Positions 12,995 through 22,796 of a stretch of DNA of 64,000 bases are shown in pieces. Under the pieces are notes generated by a model, which saw only the letters and a program-made list of their open reading frames with translations, searched no databases and was not told where the DNA came from. Positions within the stretch are counted from its first letter, which is position 1. Each line of letters begins with the position of its first letter. Position numbers and translations under genes: made by a program. The DNA is taken from assembly GCA_028023455.1 (NCBI GenBank), contig JAQFVV010006695.1:332626-396625 (forward strand), given 5' to 3'. This stretch comes from Epiperipatus broadwayi. Its lineage: Eukaryota; Onychophora; Udeonychophora; Euonychophora; Peripatidae.

Positions 12995-13445
12995 TGATAT
13001 GAGGATAGGGATAATTTCTAGATAGATTTTTTAAATGCTTTTTCTAGCCAGCATTACTCAATAAAGTTTGTTAGAGCTATTGCATGTTCTTTAGTTTTTA
13101 TAATTACAAGCTTATTAGGTCACAAATTATGCCTAATAGTACTTAGGTAGTAGTCCTGCAATGTAGGGGAGATGGTACACCTTTTCACATCTGCAATAAA
13201 TGTGTAATCTTGCAATCATGTAAAATTTAGGCAAAATAAACCTGGCAATGTTGTCCGATCTCGTGTGAAAACACATTTCTTTATCTAGTTTTTATTTCAA
13301 TGGTGTTTTTGCTTCATGCAAATATTACTACTTCTGATTTACTCCAGTTCATTTGATTTTAAGTGTGAAAGTATACATAGTGTTCATTTTTGGTCCTTTG
13401 ATTTTCTTTTCATAACTTCCTAATGCCGGTTATGATCATTTTAGC

Positions 13446-13640
13446 ATGAAACGCAGATATAAACTTCATGAATCCAGCAACTGGGTTTACACACAAAACA
13501 TTGAAAGACTATGGGATTCTGAAAAATGGGAAAATAAGCAGAAGGAAGGGACATCAAGGCAACACCTCAATTCATATCTGGACAAAAATATGTGTTATGT
13601 AGATTGCATAAAAATGACGCATTCATTATTTGCATACTGA
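13446..13640 (+). pseudogene. Merlin/ISXO2-type transposase, C-terminal fragment
   Basis: The 64-codon open stretch contains VYTQNIERLWDSEKW and GTSRQHLNSYLD. I recognise this as the C-terminal part of ISXO2-like (DDE_Tnp_IS1595) transposases, where a conserved T-N-I-E-..-W segment supplies the catalytic Glu of the DDE triad, followed by a Gly-Thr-Ser-rich stretch and an E.MWR-type helix. Here the Glu is at about residue 19 and the later helix reads NMCYVD, so it is degraded. The N-terminal and central parts with the two Asp residues are not readable upstream (13140-13440), so the gene is truncated. It lies inside a pair of matching inverted ends. Confidence 0.6.
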
Positions 13641-14014
13641 ACAACATAAAAAAAAAATTTCCAACAGGATGAAAAGTTAATAAATGTGTTGTAATTTATA
13701 TTTCTTTATTTTTGGGAATTTTTTGTTTTGTTTTTAACAAAAAAATACATTCATTTATTAGCATTTATGTGGAAAATCCCGTTCAGCTGTGACAATTCCT
13801 GTTATATATTAGACAGTAAGTAGCATATATGTATATATATATTTTTTGTAAATAATATTTAAAAAAGATAATAATTTAGTGATTGTTTTGCCCATATTTA
13901 AAGTAACATTTTGATACTAGAGTAATGGCACTTCGTATTTTACAAATGTTTGGACCAAGAAAATATACCTTTTAAGATTGGCTTTTTTTTTTTGTGAAAT
14001 TCATCTCTTTAGTG

Positions 14015-14305
14015 TTGTTATAAATTTTACAGTGTGAAAGCCATATATATTTCTGTATGGCAAATCAATATTGATTTTTAAAATGTTCTTTTTAATATTA
14101 GTCATTGTTATAAATTTTAAAGATTTTGTGTGAAAGTTGTATATATTTGTGTATGGCAAATCAATTTTTTTTTAAAAGTTTCTTTTTAATGTCAATTTCT
14201 TGCTCAAATTTATATATCTTTATTATTGTTATAAATTTAAATTCTGCTCATTTACTATTGTTATAAATTTTATACTTTTTTGTGCGAAAGTCATATATAA
14301 TTCCG
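14015..14305 (+). repeat. Degenerate tandem repeat inside the Merlin-like element
   Basis: A unit TTGTTATAAATTTTA...GTGTGAAAG...CATATATATTT..GTATGGCAAATCAAT occurs near 14015, 14106 and (partly) 14236-14300. Period is about 90 bases at first, then longer. The GTGTGAAA block also appears near 13264 and 14325. Confidence 0.6.
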
Positions 14306-14796
14306 CGCCATATTTTATACTTAGTTGTGTGAAAATGGTAAAGAACATGTATTAGACATGGTATGCCTTTTCACATACATCTTCAACCTGCCAATAACTT
14401 TGTAAATCATGATCCATGTTCATGTTACTTTTGCAAATCTTGTAAAAAATATCGTGTACAAGATCTTTGTATGTGTTATTTGGTCAGATTACAAGATTAC
14501 ATAATTATCAGCAGATTGATATGAATTGAAAGGGGGCAACAGATCTATTACATGCTCCATGTTGCAGGACTAATACCTAAGTACCCATCTAACAGGATTT
14601 AGTATTTAGTTTATCTATTTGATATCAAAATTAACCTGTGCCTACCCTCACAATTTGATATCAAAGTTAACCTGTGCCTACCCTCACCATGCCTGAGTAA
14701 GAATAGCAAAATTATGTCAGAGTTAATTATCTCTTGGTCAGATAAAATAAAACCCAGAACGACTCAGTAATTTTACGCAATTTATTAACATATGCT

Positions 14797-14923
14797 TATA
14801 ATGATGAACAAATATAGATTAGCTAAAATGTTACAACAAAATATAAATACAAAAGTTAACACATCTATTGCATACAAGTCCCTTCACTGTTTTTGAGGAA
14901 TTTATAATGATGAACAAATATAT
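14797..14923 (+). repeat. 105-bp tandem repeat, first unit and start of the second
   Basis: Unit 1 is 14797-14901 and starts TTATAATGATGAACAAATAT. Unit 2 starts identically at 14902 but is interrupted after 14923 by the solo LTR and resumes at 16729 (ATATTAGCTAAATAGTTACA..). Both units end near a TTGAGGAAT block (14895 and 16813). This shows that the LTR inserted into an existing tandem repeat. Confidence 0.7.
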
Positions 14924-16728
14924 TGAACCGGGTGGAGTAGTTGATCGATGATGAACACAACTTAGCATGAACTTTCTACTCTTTAATAAATAACATCATG
15001 AAATATAACGTGTGAAACAATATTGTAAAACTTTTATACAAAAAGTATGATACAATTATAAACTTATACATTTGATCTATACCAATGAAATTTAATTATT
15101 GCACCACCACGGTCCCTTAGGCAGAGAATAATAATATCCAGAGGATACCTGTATCCAAATCAGAGCTATATTTAAATAAATATAACGGTGACCACATTTC
15201 AAGGACATAGATCTTCTCGGCTGCAGAATTTAACACCTATCATTCGAAGCACTTTTTTGTTTTGGAGTAAACTCCAGGTGCCAGTTAGCTACGAGAACTA
15301 ACGTGCTTTGAATGATGGCAAACTAATTTAGTGCCTAAGAAATCACAACTAGCTCAATCAAAAGGATAGTATAATATACTGTTACTTTATTTAGTAGTAA
15401 AAGAATTGATTGACAATATTAAGTTTGAAAATAATTTATTAACTAACTAAATATTTATTATTGTGAATTTTAAACTACTTTTATAAAATCTTAATTAAAT
15501 TAAACAATGACTTATAATAACCTGTCACACACATATTATAATAAGATAGACAATAGTAATATAATTCAGCATTAAAATAATTACAAGCATTCAGAACACG
15601 CACATTAACAGTTCGTTTTACGCGGTTATAGGGTTCATTTATTAACTGACTCTGGGAGGCTTCAAGATTAGCAATGGCTACATTAATATCAAAAATGGAA
15701 TAAGAAAGGTTATTCATTACTTATAGGATTTTGGACATTGACTTCTTGCTGTTTGCTGCTTTTTCCAACCAGTTGTATTTGAGGTTGTTATGGAGATTCC
15801 TATGATTATTATTTCATGGCACTATTATTTAAGTCAGTTAGATATCTCTGGCAGTTTCAAGTTATTAGACAGGCATCATTTTTATCGGGCAGGCCACTAA
15901 TGTTCCATCGGACTAAGGTTGGAGACTGGTCGCATGCTTCCAATGGCTGTTAACACTGTATTGTCATGGAAAACACTGATTCTGGATACATGATAGACTG
16001 ATTGTAAAGACTCACCTGATTGAAGAACTGATTGACTGACTGAATCTGATTCTCACTCTATTTATATGACGACCTGTTGTCACTTTGTTAAATTCGCCCA
16101 CTGTTTTTGATAAGATTTTAATCCTGTTTTCAGTTGGTAGCCATTGTTGATTCTGTTGTTTGTGGACTTTTTTAGTAGTAGCCATTGCTATTTCTGTTTG
16201 CATACAATCCTTGAGGGAAATTCCAATTATATGCTTTCATCTTTTTTAATTTTTAACTTTCATATTTCATTATATTAGCACACACACATTTTACTATACT
16301 TCTTTATTTTTTTAAAATTAACTCGTTATAAACAATCTTATTTATTTTAAATAGATGGGAAGAGATTTCTTTTTTTCTTTAACTTAAATGAAAGAAAGAA
16401 TACTTTTAATTTCAGAAAAAAAAAGATTTATTCTTTAAGTATTATAACTTTAATTTTTCTTTAACTTCTCTCCTCCTTCCAATTACTCTTTAAACTTTTA
16501 GATTACTTTCTTTTAGCAAGCTACATTTTGTTTAAACTAACAATAATAAAAAACTCTTTAGACTTTTATATATTTATTTATTTCAAATGAAATGTTTTTC
16601 TTTTTTTTAAATTCAATTATTTACGGACAAATTATTGATTTTATTACTTCTGCGTTATTTATGAAAATATCTTATTTTAATAAATTTTAGACAAAACTTA
16701 TTATATGTATAGCTAAGATAGTGGTGCA
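14924..16728 (-). mobile_element. Long solo LTR (Ty3/Gypsy-type, family of the left edge)
   Basis: On the minus strand it begins TGCACCACTATC (16728) and ends CCACCCGGTTCA (14924), a TG..CA structure of 1805 bp. It matches 1-1898 nearly throughout. The flanks carry ATAT at 14920-14923 and 16729-16732, a short but plausible target duplication, and the interrupted 105-bp tandem unit confirms both edges. Open frames within it (15481-15717 and 16012-16203, minus) also sit in the other LTR copy only in broken form and show no domain, so I do not call them genes. The lack of an internal region marks it as a solo LTR. Confidence 0.82.
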
Positions 16729-16818
16729 ATATATTAGCTAAATAGTTACAACAAGATATAAATACACATAAGTTAACACATCTATTACACACGAGTCTTT
16801 TCACTGTTTTGAGGAATG
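16729..16818 (+). repeat. 105-bp tandem repeat, remainder of the second unit
   Basis: Continues the unit interrupted at 14923: TTAGCTAAATAGTTACAAC and TTAACACATCTATTACACA match unit 1 with a few substitutions. Confidence 0.68.
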
Positions 16819-17240
16819 TTCTTCCACTTAATATATAGATTGGCTAACTAAGCAAAACAAACACGCATTAACCTTAGCATTGGTTTTCAGTCTATCATAA
16901 TACTATAAGTTATTAGACATTTCAAACCATAATAAGATCGGGGTGATCTGTTATAAACCCTAATCAGCTTGATAACCTTCAGGAGCCAAGATCCTGGAAA
17001 GTTAAAACAACCCTCAATGGATTCTTTGACCCACACTCACTATTTCTTTTTCAGTCTTTTTATACCTTGAGTTCTTTTGTTTTTTGGAGTACTAATCCAG
17101 GTGGAGTTTCAACAATTTCAGTCTTTCTAAGAATTCAATTAGCGGTCAGGCTGCTACTAACTGAATTCTTCTAGTTATCTCATTTTGCTAATTATTTTTA
17201 AAATATTAAGGATTTTAAAACTTCTCACTCGATAATTTAA
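16819..17240. other. Non-coding stretch, possible old LTR debris
   Basis: No coding region. A piece near 17084-17115 (TTTTTTGGAGTACTAATCCAGG) resembles the GTTTTGGAGTAAACTCCAGG segment of the LTR at 15259-15280, so part of this stretch may be a diverged relative of that LTR. Confidence 0.35.
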
Positions 17241-17658
17241 TATACAAAATTAACAAAGCGTATGACACACTTGAACGAGAAGCTATAAAGATACACAGAA
17301 ATTACTATATGCTAAGCGCTTTCGAGAAGGGCAAGGAAACAAAAGCAGTAAAATAGTCTGTATTGAGAAAAATGATATCAAACAGAAAATCAGAGAAGCA
17401 CACTTTATTAATGGCAATAATAACTCCATCAATAGACGAGATACCTGCTTTGACATCTCTAAACGTTGGACTATCTAGTTCATTTGCATACGCTTTGCAT
17501 ACTGCTTTGTTTCCTTGCCCTATTTCCTCATTCTGCAGCTCACAGTACTGCTATGAATATGAGGCAAAAGGCCTCGAAAGCGCTTAGCGTATAGTAATTT
17601 CGGGGTATCTTTATAGCTTCTCATTCAAGTGTGTCATACGCTTTGTTAATTTTGTATA
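17241..17658. mobile_element. MITE with ~86-bp terminal inverted repeats and TA target site
   Basis: The left arm (17241-17326) starts TATACAAAATTAACAAAGCG and the right arm (17573-17658) is its near-perfect complement, ending CGCTTTGTTAATTTTGTATA. If the element proper starts TACAAAATTAAC, both sides carry TA, the target duplication of Tc1/mariner-type elements. The middle (17327-17572) has an open frame with no recognisable domain. The right arm contains GGCCTCGAAAGCGCTTAGC. Confidence 0.8.
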
Positions 17659-17685
17659 ATTATTTTTAAAAAAATATATACATAC

Positions 17686-18304
17686 TGTTGTATTGGTCTG
17701 GATCATAGATCCAACTTACAGAAAAATAATACAAACACCTGAGTTACAATTAATATAATCTTTATTATATCTACAAATATATATAATACAAGAGAATATT
17801 TACAATATTAAATATTATAGATTAACGTAAACTTTGGGTTCTGCCTACCATTTCCAGCTACACATGATAGCTTGCTTCATGGGTAGGGGGTATGACTCTT
17901 CCGGCTGTACAAGACAGCTTGCCTCGAGACAACAGTAGTCTTAGCAGTGTCTGTCCCTCTGTGGACCTGCCTAGCTGCATAGGACAAATAGTGTATTGCT
18001 ATCATGGGAATGCTTATAGCTGTTTAGGTTAGCAAGAGTTCCCTGGGAGAATGCATGCTGCCTTTGTAGGTTAGACACGTTTTCCACTGACTCTCACAAA
18101 AGGCTCACTATTTATAGCCAGATCCTTGACCTTATTGAAAAACATCCGGATTCAGTGATCATCACTGCTTATTGGCCTGTATTAATCATTGGCTATATGT
18201 TTGGCTGATCATCAGCCTATTGCCAGCAAAAAACAATGCTTAATCCGATCAGATAAGATGGAATCTGGAATAGTCCATTTCTGAGAGAAGGGAGGACTAT
18301 AACA
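17686..18304 (+). mobile_element. 5' LTR of a non-autonomous LTR element
   Basis: 619 bp, starts TGTTGTATTGGTCTGG and ends GGAGGACTATAACA. It is preceded by CATAC (17681-17685), and the same CATAC follows the 3' LTR at 20103-20107, so the two LTRs and the segment between were inserted together. The open frames on either strand near its right end (18212-18535) cross the LTR boundary and show no domain. Confidence 0.85.
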
Positions 18305-19359
18305 CCCCCCCCCCCAGTTAAAAATCAGCCCTAGAGAACAGACATGCAGGTGTGTTGGAGGACAACTAATCCACTTTGGTGCTTCTTCTGGTCTGCTGCT
18401 ATCTTCGGTTTGTTGGTCCTCCTTGCTTGTACTGCCTGTCCCTGGAGATTCGTTCATTGTGGCTGCATCAATGGCAATAATGTTGACATCCATCTGCTGT
18501 TTCAACTAGGCTGTGTTCTTTTTGTTGAATTATAACTGCTTGAATCCATTTAGCCAACTATATTAGCCATTCTTTATTTTTCTTTGATATAACATGAGAA
18601 AAATATTTATTTATTGTGAGTAACCACTCAATATTGTTATTTTTGACAGACTTTTTACTCCGCTAGGGTGAGCTTTTCTGCCTTTTCTAGAATGACCACT
18701 TTTGATTGGTTTATAAACCTGCCAATCATGTTTGTGGTCAATTTATTTTTTTATTTTCCCAGAAATAAATGATTTTAACAATCACTGTTTAGTAAATACA
18801 ACGAATATCCATACTTGCGTATTCATATATTTTACTTTTTGTTTTCCCCAAAATAAATGATTTTAACAAATTTAGTAAACACGACGTATTTTTTTATTTT
18901 CCCAGAAATAAGTGATTTTAACAACCACTGTTATTAAATACGTATTCGTGTATTTGAATTGGGCAGTATTTAAGTGTGATTTAATAATCACAGATTCATA
19001 AACTTAACAAGTGTCTACATAAGCGTGTACTTGCGTATTTACGTTCCCATTTTTATTTTGTTTTTCCAGCCGAGGAAAAAAATTATTTTGTCTGACTGCG
19101 CCAAACTATCTGTTGATTTGGGTAGTGTTTACTGCTCCCATTTTTTTCCCAGCCAAGGGAAAAAATTCTTTGACTGCGCCAAAATATCTGTTGATTTGGG
19201 CAGTGTTTACACTCCCACTGTTTTTTTCCCTAGCCGTGGGGAAAACAAAAAATTTTTGTCTGACTACGCCAAAACTGTTGCGTTTGGGCAGTATTTACGC
19301 TCCCATTTTTTTTTCCCAGCCCTGGAGAAAAAAAATCTTTTGTCTGACTGTGCCAAAAC
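18305..19359 (+). mobile_element. Internal region of the non-autonomous LTR element
   Basis: About 1.05 kb, beginning with a C-run (18305-18315). It contains no gag or pol. The first half has a degenerate repeat around CCCAGAAATAAATGATTTTAAC (near 18760, 18847, 18902). The second half is the ~80-bp tandem array listed separately. The lack of any coding domain between good LTRs means the element must have been moved by proteins of another element. No clear primer-binding site or polypurine tract is visible next to the LTRs. Confidence 0.72.
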
Positions 19360-19365
19360 TATTGT
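19035..19365 (+). repeat. ~80-bp tandem array inside the LTR element
   Basis: Four units, each with TTTACxCTCCCATTTTT, CCCAGCC..GG..AAAA and GTCTGACTGCGCCAAAA segments, starting near 19036, 19123, 19201 and 19287. The array keeps a reading frame open for 130 codons (19025-19417), so the predicted peptide repeats itself. The last unit runs into the 3' LTR start, where ACTGTTGCGTTTGG of the unit resembles the LTR start TATTGTGTTTGG. Confidence 0.75.
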
Positions 19366-20102
19366 GTTTGGTCTGGATCACAGATCCAACTTACAGAAAA
19401 ATAATACAAACATCTGAGTTATAATTAATATAATCTTTATTATATCTACATATATATATAATACAAAAGAATATTTACAATATTGAATATTTACTAAGGC
19501 TGTAACCTCAAGAATATGCGTGTAAAATATCGCATTTTTACACGCATATTCTTGAGGTTACAGCCTTAGTAAATATTACTTACGTAATCAATGTGCGTTT
19601 AAATAAATTTATATTGAATATTATAGATTAACATAAACTCTGGGTTCTGCCTACCGCTTCCAGCTACACCTGATAGCTTGCCTCATGGGTAGGGGGTATG
19701 ACTCTTCCAGCTGTACAAGACAGCTTGCCTCGAGTCAAGAGAAGTCTTAGTGGCATCCAGTCCCTCTGTGGACTTGCCTAGCTGTGTAGGACAAATAGTG
19801 TATTGCAATCATGGGAATGCTTACTGTTGTTCAGGTTAGCAGAGCTTCCTTGGGAGAATGGGTGCTGCCTTTGTAGGTTAGAGAGGTTCTCCCCTGATTC
19901 TCACAAAGGCTGACTATTTATAGCCAGATCCCTGATCTTATTGAAAACATTCAGATTCAGAGATCATCACTGCTTATTGGCCTGTATTAATCATTGGTTA
20001 TGTGTTTAGCTGCACATCAGCCTACTGGCCAGCAGCAAACAATGCTTAATCTAAGACGGAATCTGGAATAGTCCACTTCTGAGAGAAAGGAGGACTATAA
20101 CA
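19360..20102 (+). mobile_element. 3' LTR of the non-autonomous LTR element, with insertion
   Basis: Matches the 5' LTR (17686-18304) and the solo LTR (5167-5806). It starts TATTGTGTTTGGTCTGG (terminal G changed to A) and ends GGACTATAACA, followed by the target duplication CATAC. Its length without the 119-bp insertion and 12-bp duplication at 19480-19622 is about 612 bp, in line with the 5' LTR. Confidence 0.85.
19486..19577. repeat. Perfect 42-bp inverted repeat (palindromic insertion in the 3' LTR)
   Basis: Arms 19486-19527 and 19536-19577 are perfect complements, with an 8-base spacer TATCGCAT. The insert (19492-19610, 119 bp) is flanked by the identical 12-bp sequence ATATTGAATATT at 19480-19491 and 19611-19622; the 5' LTR has this sequence once (as ATATTAAATATT), so the insert is later than the LTR element. 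No coding capacity. Confidence 0.9.
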
Positions 20103-20433
20103 CATACATATCAACATGAAGCTACATTTTTTCACACCAACTTATATTTTCGCATCTCAAAATATTTAGTTATCTATATGGCATCTGGAATCCAAACCTG
20201 TAATTTTTTCCCTATTTTACAGATTTTGACTTCTTAAGCATAAAAAAAAAAAATTGAACTATTTTTTTTTTTGTTCTTGGTATCCTTTGACTTATGAATT
20301 TGTTATCAAAACAAATAAATAAATTACAATTTTTTCTTTTAAGATAATTTTACTATCACTCTTCATGAGATAAATTTTCTATTTTTAAATTAAGTTTATT
20401 CTCTTATAATGACGTACAAAGATAACTAAAGTT

Positions 20434-20537
20434 GTCAAGCATTGGTGGTCGAGAGGTCGCCGACAGCTGCTTTACAAGAAGTTGTCCCGGGTTAGCGGGT
20501 TCGCTTCCCAGCTGATCCTATGACACATGAGAGAAAA
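20434..20537 (+). mobile_element. tRNA-derived SINE, copy 2, with 16-bp TSD
   Basis: A-box-like TGGTGGTCGAGAGG near 20443 and B-box-like GGGTTCGCTTCCC near 20498, then GCTGATCCTATGACACATGAG and an A-run. The identical 16-bp sequence AAAGATAACTAAAGTT flanks it (20418-20433 and 20538-20553), direct proof of retrotransposition by a LINE-type target-primed mechanism. The perfect duplication suggests a relatively young insertion. Not a functional tRNA. Confidence 0.88.
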
Positions 20538-20674
20538 AAAGATAACTAAAGTTTATAATGCAGTTTAAAAAATGTAAGTAGAATGCATTGTTTTAAATAG
20601 ATGGAAAGCGATAACTACTATCATTGATGATCAATTCATATGGCATAATATGTGTACCCTGTTATAGTTACTTT

Positions 20675-20783
20675 TTTTTTCCATGTCATAACATCGGTCG
20701 GGAGGCGAACCCACAACCGTCTGCAACCAACTACTTGCTTGCAAGGCGGTTGCGATGACCTCTCGACTAATAATGGTTGACTA
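20675..20783 (-). mobile_element. tRNA-derived SINE, copy 3
   Basis: Read on the minus strand: GTCAACCATTATTAGTCGAG (A-box region), GGGTTCGCCTCCC (B-box), ATGTTATGACATGG and an A-run. AGTTACTTT flanks it at 20666-20674 and 20784-20792. Same family as copies 1 and 2, opposite orientation to copy 2 some 140 bases away. Confidence 0.82.
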
Positions 20784-20809
20784 AGTTACTTTGATGTGCA
20801 TTTAAACAG

Positions 20810-22790
20810 AAAATCAACAAATGTTTTTTTTTGTTTTTCCTCCAAAAAAAATATAAAAATGATTTAATAAAAGAATATTATTCTTTTAGAATAATACATT
20901 ATTATTTTTTTCTTAATTATAGTTTATTGACTATAACTTATGAATATAGTATTTTAAATTTGCATATATATTTTACTTTGAATGCATTAAATAACAATTA
21001 ATTAGTAATTTGTGGCTATAATATCATAATAATTTGCAATAACAGATATTAACCAAGTTTGATAAATGAATTGGAAAAATAAAGACATTAATTATATATG
21101 TAAAAAAAAAAGGAAAGATGTACATTCAATACGAAATCATGTAAACATTTTTATTAATAAATTTAATGAAAAATCTTACCTACTAAGTTGCAAACTACAT
21201 TTTGTTATTCCATTAGTTTGTCAATAAACAGGTAATAATTACGCAGAGAGCAAAGGTGATATCCTTAGCATATTTATTACTAAATGTTAAAACAAAAACG
21301 AAAAAAAAAAAAAACGGTTCGTATTTTTTTCCAATTTTTTTTCAAAAGAAAGTTAATATTCAAATATAATATAAATAGATATTGAAAATAATTCAGACCC
21401 GTCGCTGTTTCCATGATTAGCTTCACTAACAAAATTGATTTTTTTAATTTTTTCATTTTATAACTTATAATAATTTTAACATAAATTACTGAATGCTCAT
21501 TAAAGAATAACTTTACAGTCAAATACAATTTATATAAATTTAATATTGACAATAATTGTAACTTTTGCTTTTAAAATTCTTCTTTCCGGAGTACTTTGAC
21601 TATTTTGCATCTTAATATTAGCTAAAGCCGCCATGTTTGATTGAGTTAAAGGTAAGCGAACATATTAAATATTTACTCAAATATTTGTGCAATTTAATTG
21701 TTTGTAAATAAGCATAGCTAACTTATACAATACATATTATTATAGATATTTTTTAATAGTCAGTGTAATGAAATATTTTGATATTATATTACTTATGTTA
21801 TTGTTATTTGATTTCGACGCAGTTATAACTATCCCAATTTTGAAAGTATTTTCTTATAGACTCCTTGTTCTCAGCATTTCTTTTAATTGACATTATAAAT
21901 TTTTTTAATGTATGAATGCTTTATGTAAATTTTAGATTTTTTTTTTATCACGTGCAGCGTTATTTGGTATATATAAAAAAGTTTGTTTTTTTTTGTTTAA
22001 AGAAAAAAAACAGTTATATATTTCTTTTATGTAAAGTAGGAAAATGTGAGCAGCTGTTAAGCGTTATTTGTTCTTTATGAAAGTTGGCCAAAATTAATAG
22101 TGCACTAATAATATTAATGAATTTATATATAAATTTGCATACTTTTCATTTTTAATCTATATGAATATAAAATCAAACGAACAATTGAAATATTTACAAT
22201 TTGTTTCATCACTTATTCATTTTCTTTTATTTTTCGTTAGTGTTGTTTTGTATATTATATATTTGTAATACGAATTAAATTCATAATGCCCTGAAGATTA
22301 ATAAAATTGTATGAAACTTTATTGTCTTGTAAAAATATGCATATTTGTTTGTTTTATAATTATGTAGTGCTTCTGTAATTTATTCTTTGTATTAAGAAGC
22401 GGTTGATGTTATCCAAACGATGTTTCGTCAAAATAATGCTTTTCAAATATAGAAAATTTACGAATACTGTATATTCTACTTAAAGTGGATTTGAACCCAG
22501 ACTTTCAAGCTATATCTAGGTTAAGTATACGAATAAATACGTATATATATAATAAAAAATTGATAATTTTCCAATATCGAAATTTTTTTAATTATATATA
22601 AATAATAATAATACAAATTTACGAAACAAAATTTATTTACTAATCTAAGTTACGGAAAGGAAATAAAACTGGTCGATATTTTATTTTTTTAATATTTGAG
22701 TAGTTAAATCAGTGACTGTGACAATAACAAAATCCTATAGGAATGGTGTTTAAAATGTTTAAGTGAGTCGGTAAAATTTTGCATGTAAAT
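20810..22790. other. Non-coding AT-rich stretch
   Basis: Poly-A and poly-T rich; the open frame at 21280-21552 (minus) is mostly low-complexity AAA/TTT codons. No domain or repeat family recognised. Confidence 0.5.
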
Positions 22791-22796
22791 ATATAT

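Larger units (their letters stand above)
11366..13125. mobile_element. Composite foldback of two related repeat families (B outside, A inside)
   Basis: Family B copies lie at about 11370-11530 and 11768-11950 in one orientation and at 12930-13120 inverted; each begins with AAAACTAAAGAGCA and carries ATGCCGGCAAGA-like and TCATGCTTTT segments. A second inverted pair (TCTGAAATTTTCAGACACC near 11595 and its complement near 12080) joins the two B copies. Inside lie family A copies: one long minus-strand copy at 12148-12545, then a head-to-head pair at about 12540-12905. Family A is recognised by the recurrent GCATAAAATCCC..CTAGTGCCTACTC and TCCATTGATTACTCTGGCTTGC blocks also seen near 37.8, 38.4, 54.7, 55.0 and 60.5 kb. 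Partial inverted copies of this kind are common for Penelope-like elements; the assignment is inference. No coding region. Confidence 0.62.
13138..14586 (+). mobile_element. Decayed Merlin-type DNA transposon
   Basis: Ends are inverted: GTACTTAGGTAGTAGTCCTG at the left and, on the complement of the right end, GTACTTAGGTATTAGTCCTG. The inner sequence also matches in part (CAATG..GGGAGATGGTAC against CAACATGGAGCATGTAATAG). The ~1.45-kb length and the transposase fragment at 13446-13640 fit the Merlin (IS1016/ISXO2-like) superfamily. An 8-9-bp target duplication is expected; the flanks GCCTAAT and ATCTAAC are similar but not identical, so it is decayed or my boundary is off by a few bases. Confidence 0.62.

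Noticed and set aside
15481-16203. Two minus-strand open frames inside the solo LTR
   Set aside because: They lie in an LTR, and the other LTR copy at 1-1898 does not keep the frames open.
18212-18535. Open frames of 97 and 63 codons on opposite strands
   Set aside because: They cross the 5' LTR boundary, contain a C/G run and have no recognisable domain.
19025-19417. 130-codon open frame as a gene
   Set aside because: The frame exists because of the ~80-bp tandem array and runs into the 3' LTR; a second frame is also open for 103 codons over the same DNA.
20434-20537. Functional tRNA gene
   Set aside because: A and B boxes are present, but the arms do not close as a cloverleaf and the unit has SINE features (A-run, 16-bp TSD, three copies).
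21280-21552. 90-codon minus-strand frame
   Set aside because: Dominated by Lys, Phe and Ile codons from A/T runs; no domain.
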